From: Theristus sp. LFF4_11 | Taxonomy: Eukaryota; Nematoda; Chromadorea; Monhysterida; Xyalidae | DNA: 64,000 nucleotides | NCBI GenBank assembly: GCA_030248135.1 | Contig: JASANC010001587.1 | Coordinates: 1 to 64,000, forward strand | Reading direction: 5' to 3' | Shown: positions 21,454 to 30,687 of the stretch, piece by piece | Layout: each line of letters opens with the position of its first letter | Position numbering within the stretch: position 1 is the first letter of the stretch | Made by a program: the position numbers and the translations under genes | Notes under the pieces: model-generated | What the model saw: the letters and a program-made list of their open reading frames with translations, nothing else | What the model was told of the DNA's origin: nothing | The model's database searches: none

Positions 21454-21831
21454 GGGGGGGCCATGTGACTTTGGGGGGGCCGGTCAAAATTTTGAAATTT
21501 GATCGATAGATAGCTAAAACGCTAAAAAGCTATAAAAACAGCAAAATAATGCTAAAAATACACTAAAAATCAAGTATAAACGCGTATTTTACCTAAAATT
21601 AGCGAAATTTTCAAGAATTACGAGCAAAAATGGTCAATTTTGGTCAAAAATTGACTCATTTTATGTCTTCGAAGACAAAAATTTTCAGATAGATAGCTGG
21701 CTGAGAATTTTTTTTAGATAGATAATAGCTGAGCCGAAAAAACCTGTTTGATAGAGATAGATTCGAAATTTTTTTTGGGGGGGGGGCGGCCGCCGGCCCC
21801 CCCCCCCCAAGAACAACTATGGGGAGCAGTA
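21454..21831. mobile_element. G-tract element, 3' part (copy 2)
   Basis: Starts inside the element at the gccatgtgactttggggg segment, contains the common AT-rich core (gctaaaaagctataaaaaca), and ends with the family terminus GAACAACTATG. 21832-21960 is low-complexity G-rich sequence. Confidence 0.6.
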
Positions 21832-22093
21832 CCGTGGGCCCAAAAAATTTTCGAAGGGGGGGTATGGTGCCGTGGGGGGGGGGGGGGGGGTGCCGACCAA
21901 AAAGTGAGGGGGGGTCCAAACTATGGTAACGTGGGGTGGGAGGGACAAGGAGGGTAAGGGCATAGTTGTTCCAGAGCCATAGTTGTTCCAGAGCCGAGGG
22001 GTTGGGGGGGCCGATATAGATAGCTGGAGCAAACTTTCCAGATAGATAGATAGCTGGAAAATTTTGGGGGGGGGGCCGCGCGGGGGCCATGTG

Positions 22094-22811
22094 TAGGGTT
22101 GTTAAAAAAAACAAAAATCGTCATTTTTGTTTGTTTTTTTTTTAAATTTTTTTTTTTAAATTTCAAAAATCAAAGTTGTGCTAAATCAATCAGGGAGTCC
22201 GAAGAACCACATATGATATGCAAGCGCCTCCCGAATGACTCCCGTATGGCGGAACTTTGCAGATTTTGTTTTGGTGACCTCAATTACCCCTTTTCCAAAC
22301 CGTCACCATGCCTCTTCTTGTGTTTTGACCTCCAAAACGTCACTAATTGTCCCCAGCTAAGCTAATGCTGAAGTGAAGACAAACATACCGCCTTGAAATT
22401 CGATCAATTCTTCTGATGGTGTCGCGACGACACGACACGAAGCAGCAACCAGACAACGTAGCGCTTGCAAACGGAGCAGCGAGCGCAATCGGACGCTCTG
22501 CGATGCGAATCGTCACCTTATCTGCATCGGAAATGGTAGGCTAAGCTTTGGGACGCTCAAAAACTTCATCGCAGATGTTGTCGAAGCCTAAAATCAGTCG
22601 GTAAAACGGCCCAAAATCGACTGCTAAAGGTTTTACGAGGTATAATCAAAGAAATTTTTTGTTGAACTTTCGAAAAATTGTGCCAAAATTGAGGTTTTCA
22701 GAGCATATTAGAGGAAAAATTTTCGAATTTAAAAAAAAAAAAAAATCGGCATTTTTGTTTTTTTAATCACTTTTAAAAAAAAAAAATTTTCATTTTTGTT
22801 TAACAACCCTA
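22094..22811. mobile_element. hAT-type MITE, family B copy 1
   Basis: Termini TAGGGTTGTTAAA and TTTAACAACCCTA, flanked by the perfect 8-bp repeat GCCATGTG (22086-22093, 22812-22819). 718 bp, non-coding, with long A/T runs beside the ends. Nearly identical to the copy in the HSP90 5'UTR intron (53064-53806), so the family moved recently. Confidence 0.9.
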
Positions 22812-23162
22812 GCCATGTGACTTTGGGGGGGCCGGTCAAAATTTTGAAATTAGATAGATAGATAGCTAAAATGCTAAAAAGCTATAAAAAACAGCAAAAT
22901 AATGCTAAAAGACACTAAAAATAAAGTATAAACGCGTATTTTACCTGAAATTAGCGAAATTTTCAAAAATTACGAGCAAAAATGGTCAATTTTGGTCAAA
23001 AATTGACTTATTTTATGTTTTCGAAGACAAAAATTTTCAGATAGATAGATAGCTGGCTGAAAATTTTTTTCAGATAGATAATAGCTGAGCCGAAAAAACC
23101 TGTTTGATAGAGATAGATTCGAAATTTTTTTTGGGGGGGGGGGGCCGGTCCCCCCCCCCAGG

Positions 23163-23440
23163 CCCCTGGCGCTTCTTTTTTAAAACGCACGCGCACGCGG
23201 CATCGGCATGCTCATGCTCATGATCCACTAGCGCGCGTGCACACGCTCCGGCCTCAACAAAAACTTGTTAAAAACGCAATTGTTCTGACATCTTCCTTTC
23301 TGAAAAGGCTTGGCTTAGGTTAGGATTAGGTTAGGATCATGTTAGGCTTAGGATTATGCTTTAGGAGTAGGATTAGAATTAGGTCCGTTTAAACAATGTC
23401 CGACAACGAGCGTGTCGGTTTTTTAGAAAAGAAGGGCAAC
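23163..23440. mobile_element. Small MITE with telomere-like TTAGG core, copy 1
   Basis: Ends resemble CTGGCGCTTCTTTTTTAAAA and its approximate inverse (TTTTTTAGAAAAGAAGGGCA). The interior has degenerate TTAGG/TTAGGC repeats (ggcttaggttaggattagg). It is flanked by ccccccagg-like sequence on both sides. Inverted relative to the copy at 24064-24349. Confidence 0.65.
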
Positions 23441-23474
23441 CCCCCAGGCCCCCCCCCCCTAGAACAACTATGTC

Positions 23475-23931
23475 CAGAGCCGAGGGGTTGGGGGGGGGGC
23501 CGATATAGATAGCTGGAGCAAATTTTCCAGATAGATCGATAGCTGGAAAATTTTGGGGGGGGCCGCGGGGGGGGGGCATGTGACTTTGGGGGGGGCCGGT
23601 CAAATTTTTGAAATTTGATAGATAGATAGCTGAAACGCTAAACAGCTATAAAAACAGCAAAATAATGCTAAAAATACACTAAAAATCAAGTACAAACGAG
23701 TATTTTACCTAAAATTAGCGAATTTTTCAAGAATTACGAGCAAAAATGGTCAATTTTGGTCAAAAATTGATTCATTTTATGTCTTCTAAGACAAAAATTT
23801 TCATATAGATAGCTGGCTGAAAATTTTTTTTAGATAGATAATAGCTGAGCCTAGAAAACCTGTCTGATAGAGAGATTCGAAAATTTTTTTGGGGGGGCCG
23901 GCCCCCCCAGGCCCCCCCCTAGAACAACTAT
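23475..23931. mobile_element. G-tract element (copy 4)
   Basis: Starts at tccagagccgaggggttggg directly after the end of copy 3 (sharing its ctatg), has the full core and ends CTAGAACAACTATG. Tandem nesting of this family suggests a preferred target within itself. Confidence 0.6.
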
Positions 23932-24063
23932 GGGTTAGGGGCTTTGAAAAAAAATTTTTTTATTTTTTTTTTCGTTTTTTTTTAAATTTGGATTTTTTTT
24001 CAAACTTAAAAAAAAAATTTGAAAAACTTTTCTTCTACTTTGCTCTGAAAATTCGATTTATGG

Positions 24064-24349
24064 GCTGCCCTTCTTTTCTAAAATCCGCTTCAGATAAAAC
24101 ACGCTCGTTGTCGGACATTGCTAAAACGGACCTGATTCAAATCTTAATCCTAAAGCCTGATCCTAAGCCTAACTTGATCCTAACCTAATCCTAACCTAAG
24201 CCAAGCCTTTTCAGGAAGTAAGATGTCAGAACAATAGCGTTTTGAACGAGTTTTTATAGAGACCGGAGCGTGTGCAGGCGCGCTAGTGGATCATGAGCAT
24301 GAGCATGCCGATGCCCGTGCGCGTGCGTTTTAAAAAAGAAGCGCCAGGG
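24064..24349. mobile_element. Small MITE with telomere-like core, copy 2
   Basis: Inserted in the right arm of the foldback element; flanked by ATTTATGG at 24056-24063 and 24350-24357, an 8-bp duplication. The uninterrupted left arm of the foldback has a single ATTTATGG equivalent, giving a natural empty site. Core has cctaagcctaacttgatcct-type telomere-like repeats. Confidence 0.75.
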
Positions 24350-24916
24350 ATTTATGGCATAATTTTTTGAAAGTTCAAACCAAATTTTCTTCCCAACTTC
24401 TTTGTGTGCTTAGGTAAATGTCATTATTTGGTCATTTTGACCGACGTACTCCATGTTTTTCGATTTGGATGACTTCTAGAGTCAATTTTTAGCGTTGAAA
24501 TGACTTAACTGAATTGAAATATCGTTTCAGAAATCGTTTTCTTGCAACTTAGAACATGTTTTTCAGTCGGTAGGCCATGAGATGAACATGATATCTTGTT
24601 GATTGGCGTATGTTATAGGTCTACAATGGAGTTGTGCGATATATTGTTAAACAATTGGAGCGGAGATGTTGGTTAATACCACATCACACGACCGTTTTTT
24701 CAGATACCCGATAACATGGCCACATGTTAAAACTTGCGTGCTAAGCTAAACTAACGTGTTAAACTTGCGTCTGTCAGTTGCCCGCAACGTGATCGCGAAA
24801 TCATGGTACGTGTTTTCGATACGATGATTTGAAGAGTGGGCTCTCGCCATGTGGCAGATAGCATAGCTGGTTGAACCTGAAAGTAAGTGTCTTGGGGGGG
24901 GGGCGACCGGGTCGAC

Positions 24917-25253
24917 AGGGGTTGCCGACTTAGCTACAGCAAACAGGAATTTTTGAACACAGTCAAATTTTGGTAATTTTCTAAAGAGGAACAACTAAGA
25001 ACGGTTCAATATTCAAGTACACGTCGAAAATTGTCCTGTTTTACTGTTGAAAATGCAACTTTCCCTCTATGAAATGGATATAATTTCAATAAAACACGAT
25101 TTTCGCTCTTATAGTTTTCCGGATCGTTCTGAAAATAGTCTAGATGAACTCAGCTCGACGAGACGCTTCGAACGAACCAAACTTGTAAAAAAAATTTTTT
25201 TTATTTTTTTTTTAATTTAAAAAAAATCCGGTTTTTTTCCCCTAACCATAGGT
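24917..25253. mobile_element. Dispersed repeat E, copy 1
   Basis: About 335 bp shared with 58079-58411 (from ttagctacagcaaacaggaa to the ttttttcc-ctaacc end), ~85-90% identical by eye. No coding capacity and no obvious terminal inverted repeats. Confidence 0.7.
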
Positions 25254-25277
25254 GGGACCCCCGGCCCCACCCCCCCC

Positions 25278-25722
25278 TAGAGATGTAACGGTCAAAAAAT
25301 TTTTTAAGTAAAAAATGAGCATTTTTTTTATTTTTTTATTAAAAATTTTTAAAATTTTTTTTTAATGTGCCCTGAAAATGCCGTTTTTGGCATAATTTTT
25401 CGAAAGTTCAACAAAAATTTTCTTTGACTTTACCTTGTCACTTAGTCTTCAACGCTGCAGGTGGTATTCTGGATCGATTTATCGACTGTTTTCAGCCTTG
25501 GTTGGTGAGTGATTATCGACTCGCGCATTGAAGTACTTGAGCGTCGCAAAGGCTAGTTCAACAAATTCCGATGCCGCTAAGGTGAGATAGAAGCAGAGAA
25601 CTCACATTTATGCATCGTTTTTCAGGATCTTGAAAGGTCGAAATTGCACTGTCTGCCACTGCAAGCGTAACTTCGTTGGTTGCTCGTTGCTGTTTCGCCT
25701 CGTGTCGTCAGCATGATCACAC
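25278..25722. mobile_element. hAT-type MITE, family A copy 2 (truncated)
   Basis: Starts TAGAGATGTAACGG and follows the copy at 13067 closely until cagcatgatcacac, where another repeat (TAGGGTTGGCACAGG...) takes over. The right terminus and target duplication are missing. Confidence 0.75.
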
Positions 25723-25723
25723 C

Positions 25724-26347
25724 TAGGGTTGGCACAGGAAAAAAAACCGGTTTCTTTTTCGTTTTAAAACCGGTTTTTTTCCAGTTTTTTTTGAAAAAAT
25801 AAAGAACCGGTTTTTTACCTTAAAAATTTTCAAACTTCGTGGCCAAAAATCACAATTCTTCGTTTGATTGATAAATGTAAAATTATATTTTTGAAAAAAC
25901 GGTGCAGTGAACTGTGTCGAACTGAACTGGTGAAGCATCGACGGTTATCTTGTGATGTTTGCTGATTAACGAATGATTAACAGTGACCATTCTTCTGATA
26001 ACGTAACACAACACGTCGCCCAGATCACGATTTCCTCGGCCGATTTCGACGATCGATGGCTCAATCAACTCAGCAGAGCATCCGGAACACGATGATGTGT
26101 CGATTGTGGTTGGTTTTGGTTTTATTTAACATTGGTCGTTGTGCAATAAAAAATTTACGAAAAAACACAAAACACCAATTTATTGTGATTTGGATTTTTT
26201 TCGGTTTTAAGAAAACCGTGAAAACCAACCACAAACGAGGCATCATCGTTTTCCGGGTGCTCCGCTGAGTTGATTGAGCTATCGATCGTTGAAATCGGCA
26301 TTTTTGTTTTTTTAATCACTTTTTTTAATTGATTTTTGTTTAACAAC
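25724..26347. repeat. Mixed repeat: accggttt-rich segment, a long hairpin, and a family B MITE end
   Basis: 25724-25850 is rich in aaccggttttt motifs. 26049-26097 and 26239-26289 are inverted copies of one another (cgatcgatggctcaatcaac and its complement), enclosing ~140 bp that could form a hairpin. 26296-26347 matches the right end of family B (tttttgtttaacaaccc). Confidence 0.5.
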
Positions 26348-26364
26348 CCCCCCAGTCGGTCGAC

Positions 26365-27297
26365 CATAGTTGTTCCAGAGCCGAGGGGTTGGGGGGCCGA
26401 TATATGTAGATAGCTAGAGCAAATTTTCTAGATAGATAGATAGCTGGAAAATTTTGGGGGGGGCCGCTGGGGGGGCATGTGACTTTGGGGGGGGCGGTCA
26501 AAATTTTGAAATTTGATAGATACCTTATTACCACCATTAAACCCCCCCACCATTAATCCCCCCCACCAATAAACCCCCACCCCCCCCGACCAGTTTCCGA
26601 ATAATCCCCCCCCCCACAAATAATCCCCCATGGGGGATTATTGGAGACCTGTTTGAAACACATACCCAGCGAATTCAGTGGCTGGTTGCAGTGAAAATGA
26701 TGAAATTGTGCTACCAAAGGCCCCAAATGGGTGAGTTAATAGTAATTTCATTACAAAAGGCTGTTATAAAAGAAAATTTCTATGTAGAGTAGAAGTTTCT
26801 GCGACTTTCTTGCCTGCCATGCAATGTATTTTTGCCATTTTTCAACAAACCCCACCCCCAGGATTTTTTTGTAAATAAACCCCCCCCCCCCCCACCAATA
26901 AACCCCCCCACCAATAATCCCCCCCACCAATAAACCCCCACCCCTAAAAGTCGCTGACGTATTAATCCCCCATGGGGGTTTATTGGGGGTAATACGGTAG
27001 ATATCTAAATCGCTAAAAAGCTATAAAAACAGCAAAATAATGCTAAAAATACACTAAAAATCAAGTATAAACGCGTATTTTACCTAAAATTAGCGAAATT
27101 TTCAAGAATTACGAGCAAAAATAGTCAATTTTGGTCAAAAATTGACTCATTTTATGCCTTCGAAGACAAAAATTTTCAGATAGATAGCTGGCTGAGAATT
27201 TTTTTTAGATAGATAATAGCTGAGCCAAAAAAAACCTGTCTGATAGAGATAGATTCGAAAATTTTGGGGGGGGCAGCTCCCCCCTAGAACAACTATG
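26365..27297. mobile_element. G-tract hAT-like element, complete copy 5 with target duplication
   Basis: Termini CATAGTTGTTCC and GAACAACTATG, flanked by a perfect 8-bp duplication CGGTCGAC (26357-26364, 27298-27305), supporting hAT-type transposition. Subterminal G-runs and gatagata repeats enclose an AT-rich core. A C-rich element (26523-26998) is nested inside. No ORF. Confidence 0.8.
26523..26998. mobile_element. C-rich nested element with inverted TATTACC ends
   Basis: Left end ccttattaccaccattaaac and right end complement ccgtattacccccaataaac are inverted copies. Both subterminal regions are strings of accaataaacccccc. About 200 bp of ordinary sequence lies in the centre (26640-26870). 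TAGATA borders both sides, but the host sequence is itself a GATA repeat, so a target duplication cannot be judged. Confidence 0.55.
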
Positions 27298-27305
27298 CGG
27301 TCGAC

Positions 27306-27947
27306 GACCATCAAAGTTTTCTTCGGCATTTTAGAAAAAAAATTAATAAATAAAAAAAATTATTTTTTTTATTTATTGAAAAAATCGAGATTTTTACTTT
27401 TTCGAACGCTGTTCCAGAGCCCGGGATTTGGGGGACCGGTATAGCATGCAAAAGGTTTTGAAGGATGTAGCAGCACGCAAAATTTCGGGGGGGGGGGGGG
27501 GGGGGGGGGGCAAGATCGTTAGAAAACTGCGGACGCGGAGCTGTATCTTACTTCTTGAGCGGGCTAAATTCAAATGTCTGTGTGTACGTTGTTGTGGCTA
27601 CAGTCTTCTGTTGAAAATCAAAGCGTGCACAAGCTGTAGAGAGAAGCCACTCATGCTCCAGTCGATCATGTTGATCATAAGCCGCTAATTTGTGGTTCAA
27701 AAATGTTTGCATTATGTTTCGGGGCCGGAGGATGGCAAACAAAACTGTTTTTCATGTTTTTTTCACGACAAATCACCCTTCTCCTGTTTTAGTCTAAGAA
27801 ACAGCACTCCCTGCATGTGACGTTTTTAAAATTGTGGACGTTTTCGGATTCTGTCAGTCATTTTCTTTTCCTACTTGATCCATTGGTCCCATCATCAACC
27901 GCAACCAACATCACTAAAATCAAATCCTCAATTATCATCAACCCTCC
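27306..27947. other. Low-complexity boundary and 5' flank of the membrane-protein gene
   Basis: Contains an A/T run (27329-27380), a run of more than 20 G at ~27487-27510, and otherwise unremarkable sequence leading to the signal-peptide exon. No coding exon recognised. Confidence 0.45.
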
Positions 27948-30262
27948 ATGATGTACTATCAGTCGCCAATTGCATTGTTGCTGTTGCTGTTGCTGCTCGC
28001 TGCATCGGCTGGCCCGTCGACTTTCCGTGGTGCCTCCGGTATGAGATAGATAAATTGATGATTGAGATATTGATTGATTGGTAGTTGGTTGATTAACTTT
28101 TTTTGGTTGATTGATAGAGATATTGGTGGCTGGTTGATTGACTTAATGGTTAATTGATTGAGATATTAATTGATTGGTGGTTGGTTGATTGACTGATTGG
28201 CTGATTGATTGAGATATTGATCTGTTAGTGGTTGGTTGATTGACTTATTGGTTGATTAATTGGTAGTTAGTTGATTGACTTATTGGTTGGTTGATTGAGA
28301 TATTGATTGATTGTTGGTGTGTTGATTGGCTGATTGATTGAGATATCGATTGATTAGTAGTTAGTTGAGTCACTTATTGGTTGATTGAATGATATTTATT
28401 GATTGGTGATTGGTTGATTGGCTGATTGATTGAGATATTGATCGATTTGTGGTTGTTTGATTGAGACATCGATTGATTAGTGGTTAGTTGATTGACTTAT
28501 TGGTTGATTGATTGAGATATTGATTGATTTATGGTTGGTTGGTTGACTGATTGTCTGATTGATTGAGCAGTTGATTGACGTGTGTGCGTGCGTTTCGAAG
28601 TTGTAACTGAGTAACCGCACCTCCACCCTCTGATCTGGCTCAGCTGCCTTATATGTGGTTTTGCGACTTGTACTATGCGTTTGCATAACTACCGTACAAA
28701 GATAATACCATTGTTTTTATTTTGACACATTGTGCTCAGAAAAACGTTTTTTAACCTGTGTGTTTTCTTTTTAGCGAATGATGATAAGATGAGCAGCAGT
28801 GAGTATATGGATTTGGAGTTGACACTTCACTCTCAAGGCCATGAACACCGACACAATAAGCGACATATAACTGATGAACATAATGACACTGCGAACAACA
28901 TTCATGCAAAGACACAGCATCAACCAGGTACATGTGAAGCCATTTACACATACCTGTCATATGCCACAAATATGTTTGTTTTTATTTTATTTGAAGTCAC
29001 CGATTCCAAAAACCCGAAGATACCAAACTGGTGGGTTTCGGGGAAACGGACGGCTTTATCATCCCGTGCAGCTAATGCATTTATGTATTTGAACCCTCGC
29101 CACGTGAAGGGAAGAGGCTCAAAGCCTTGCTCTGTTCTGGGGCCTCGTGTTCTTCGTCCGATTTCGGCTTCGGTTACCAAAATCCCGAAGGGTTTTTTTG
29201 TTGAAAACCATGTGTGGTGTGTGTTATCAGTGAAGAGCCAGACTAGCGGCAGTGTGTCTTCCTCCGTGGGGAAGGTGCGGGGATCGAACCTTCACCTGGG
29301 TCGAAGACAGCGTGATACCCACCGAGACACGGAGAAATGTTCCACTTAAACGACGACATCGACATCCAACATTCAGCATCCAACATCGGAGCCACATCGA
29401 CCGACCATCAGCTGAGCACTGGTCTTGTGCTAATGCTGATAGCCATTTTGCTAGTGCTTCTGGCTGCTGCTGTTGTGGCGATTGTGCTGTGGCGTTCACC
29501 AAAACTGTTCAAGAAACTTTTTCACGGCCCTTCTGATGGCACTCATTTTGGCAATCACCAACGAACGATCATCATCCCCAGTTCAAAGTCAAAATCAACA
29601 AACAATGTCAAACAGGTTTTTTTAATTGAAAAATTTTGAAGTTTCAGTTTAGAGTGATGCTTGCTGTTTCATTGCTGCGGAGGTCCAAATGGTTTCTAGT
29701 GGTTCCAAACGTTTAGTAGACGTACCAGAGTTTTCATGTTTGGATTGACAGGGACATCCAACAAACGACAATCCTTCAAAGAACGGTGAGGCGGATGTTA
29801 GAGTCAAAAAGTGCACATCCGATGTGACCGCGAAAACGCCCGAGTGGCTAGGCGACAACGACATTTGGGTGGAACTCGACGAAGCATTAGACAATGTACA
29901 GGTCTCGCTTGCTGCAAATTTCATTGCTAATATTATCACTGTTTGGGTTCTGCGACCCAAATGCGTTTGCAGTCGGCTAAAGGAAACTAGATGCAATCTT
30001 TATGTGGCAATTCAAAACAGCCTAAGTGAACCGGCCCCATTTAAGGGACTCGGATCATTTTACCAATTTTGAATTCCGCGTCATGCATGAAACTGTTTAC
30101 CCAATCTATGCATGCAGTGAGTCTCGGGCCAAAATAAAAGATAGTAGTCATTAGCGACAAGACCAAAAATTTTTTTTCCATTTTCAGCCAATCTTATCCG
30201 AAAGTCTTCTGGAATCAATTTCCTGTTCTTCCGAAGAAACAAACAATAAAACGCCTGACTAA
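27948..30262 (+). CDS. Unrecognised type I membrane protein, 235 aa, five exons
   Basis: Exons 27948-28038, 28775-28927, 29377-29615, 29752-29901, 30188-30262 keep frame (708 nt, stop TAA). Exon 1 is a typical signal peptide (MMYYQSPIALLLLLLLLAAS). The extracellular part is short, His/Asp/Asn-rich (HSQGHEHRHNKRH). A single membrane helix (LVLMLIAILLVLLAAAVVAI) is followed by a basic stop-transfer stretch RSPKLFKKLF. The cytoplasmic tail is hydrophilic with an acidic C-terminal part (PEWLGDNDIWVELDEALDN). Either of two adjacent ATGs could start. No family recognised. Intron 1 carries a GATT-rich minisatellite; intron 2 carries tRNA-like (SINE-like) sequence. It converges with the TMTC gene. 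Confidence 0.7.
28040..28585. repeat. GATT-rich minisatellite in intron 1 of the membrane-protein gene
   Basis: Irregular ~45-60 bp units built from gagatattgattgattggt and ggttggttgattgactta blocks, at least nine occurrences of gaga(t/c)at. Strongly strand-asymmetric (almost no C). Confidence 0.85.
29262..29334 (-). repeat. tRNA-like / SINE-like sequence in an intron
   Basis: A 73-nt minus-strand segment whose ends CTCCGTG and CACGGAG pair perfectly. It has a B-box-like GGTTCGATCCC and an A-box-like region, but the B-box sits ~8 nt too far from the 3' acceptor strand for a real tRNA. Probably a tRNA-derived SINE head or coincidence. It lies in intron 2, just before exon 3 of the membrane-protein gene. 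Confidence 0.25.
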
Positions 30263-30687
30263 GAGAAATATGGATATGGTTTCCGGAACCGGTACGCGAA
30301 GAAATAAATGTAAAAAATTAAAATTGTAAAGACTGGTATACATAATTCTCCTCTGCAGCTCGTGCTGTATCACAAATGTTCTTTGCTGATCCAATTATTT
30401 TTTCAACAACCAAAACATCTCAAACAACTTTAGCCATCAGCCAACGCTAATCCACTAGTATCAAACAGATTTCAAAGCATTTCCAGTGGTTTAAAAAACA
30501 CTCCCTATGTATTTCATTTTCATTGCTTTATTTTTTTTATTATTAAACAGGTTCAAAAAATTAACCTTTCTCGTTTCTCCAACTTTTTTGTTAGAATGTA
30601 TCACAGAACTGCATCACACTACGGTATATACATTTAACATTGCATTCTAATCTGTAGTCACCCATTTGAATCGCATATATCGAATAT

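Larger units (their letters stand above)
21961..23474. mobile_element. G-tract element (copy 3) carrying two nested insertions
   Basis: Begins CATAGTTGTTCC (the first 17 bases are duplicated) and ends CTAGAACAACTATG. It is interrupted by a hAT MITE (22094-22811) and by a telomere-like MITE (23163-23440). The nesting order shows that both MITEs arrived later. Confidence 0.65.
20826..24848. mobile_element. Long foldback element with ~620-bp inverted arms, centre filled by other insertions
   Basis: 20826-21453 (starting GGCGAGAGCCCACTC) is the inverse of 23932-24848 (ending GAGTGGGCTCTCGCC), with ~95% identity by eye. The right arm is interrupted at 24064-24349 by a small element. The arms' inner ends read AAAGCCCCTAACCCTA and its inverse. 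G-tract elements and hAT MITEs occupy the middle (21454-23931). No transposase or other long ORF was found; a 39-codon shadow ORF appears in both arms. No target duplication is apparent. Confidence 0.75.

Noticed and set aside
24746..24994. ORF with TYHDFAITLRATDRRKF, also at 20743
   Set aside because: Lies in the inverted arms of the foldback element; short, and no element protein resembles it.
28040..28585. Coding repeat protein
   Set aside because: All frames contain stops or start-less stretches; a GATT minisatellite in an intron.
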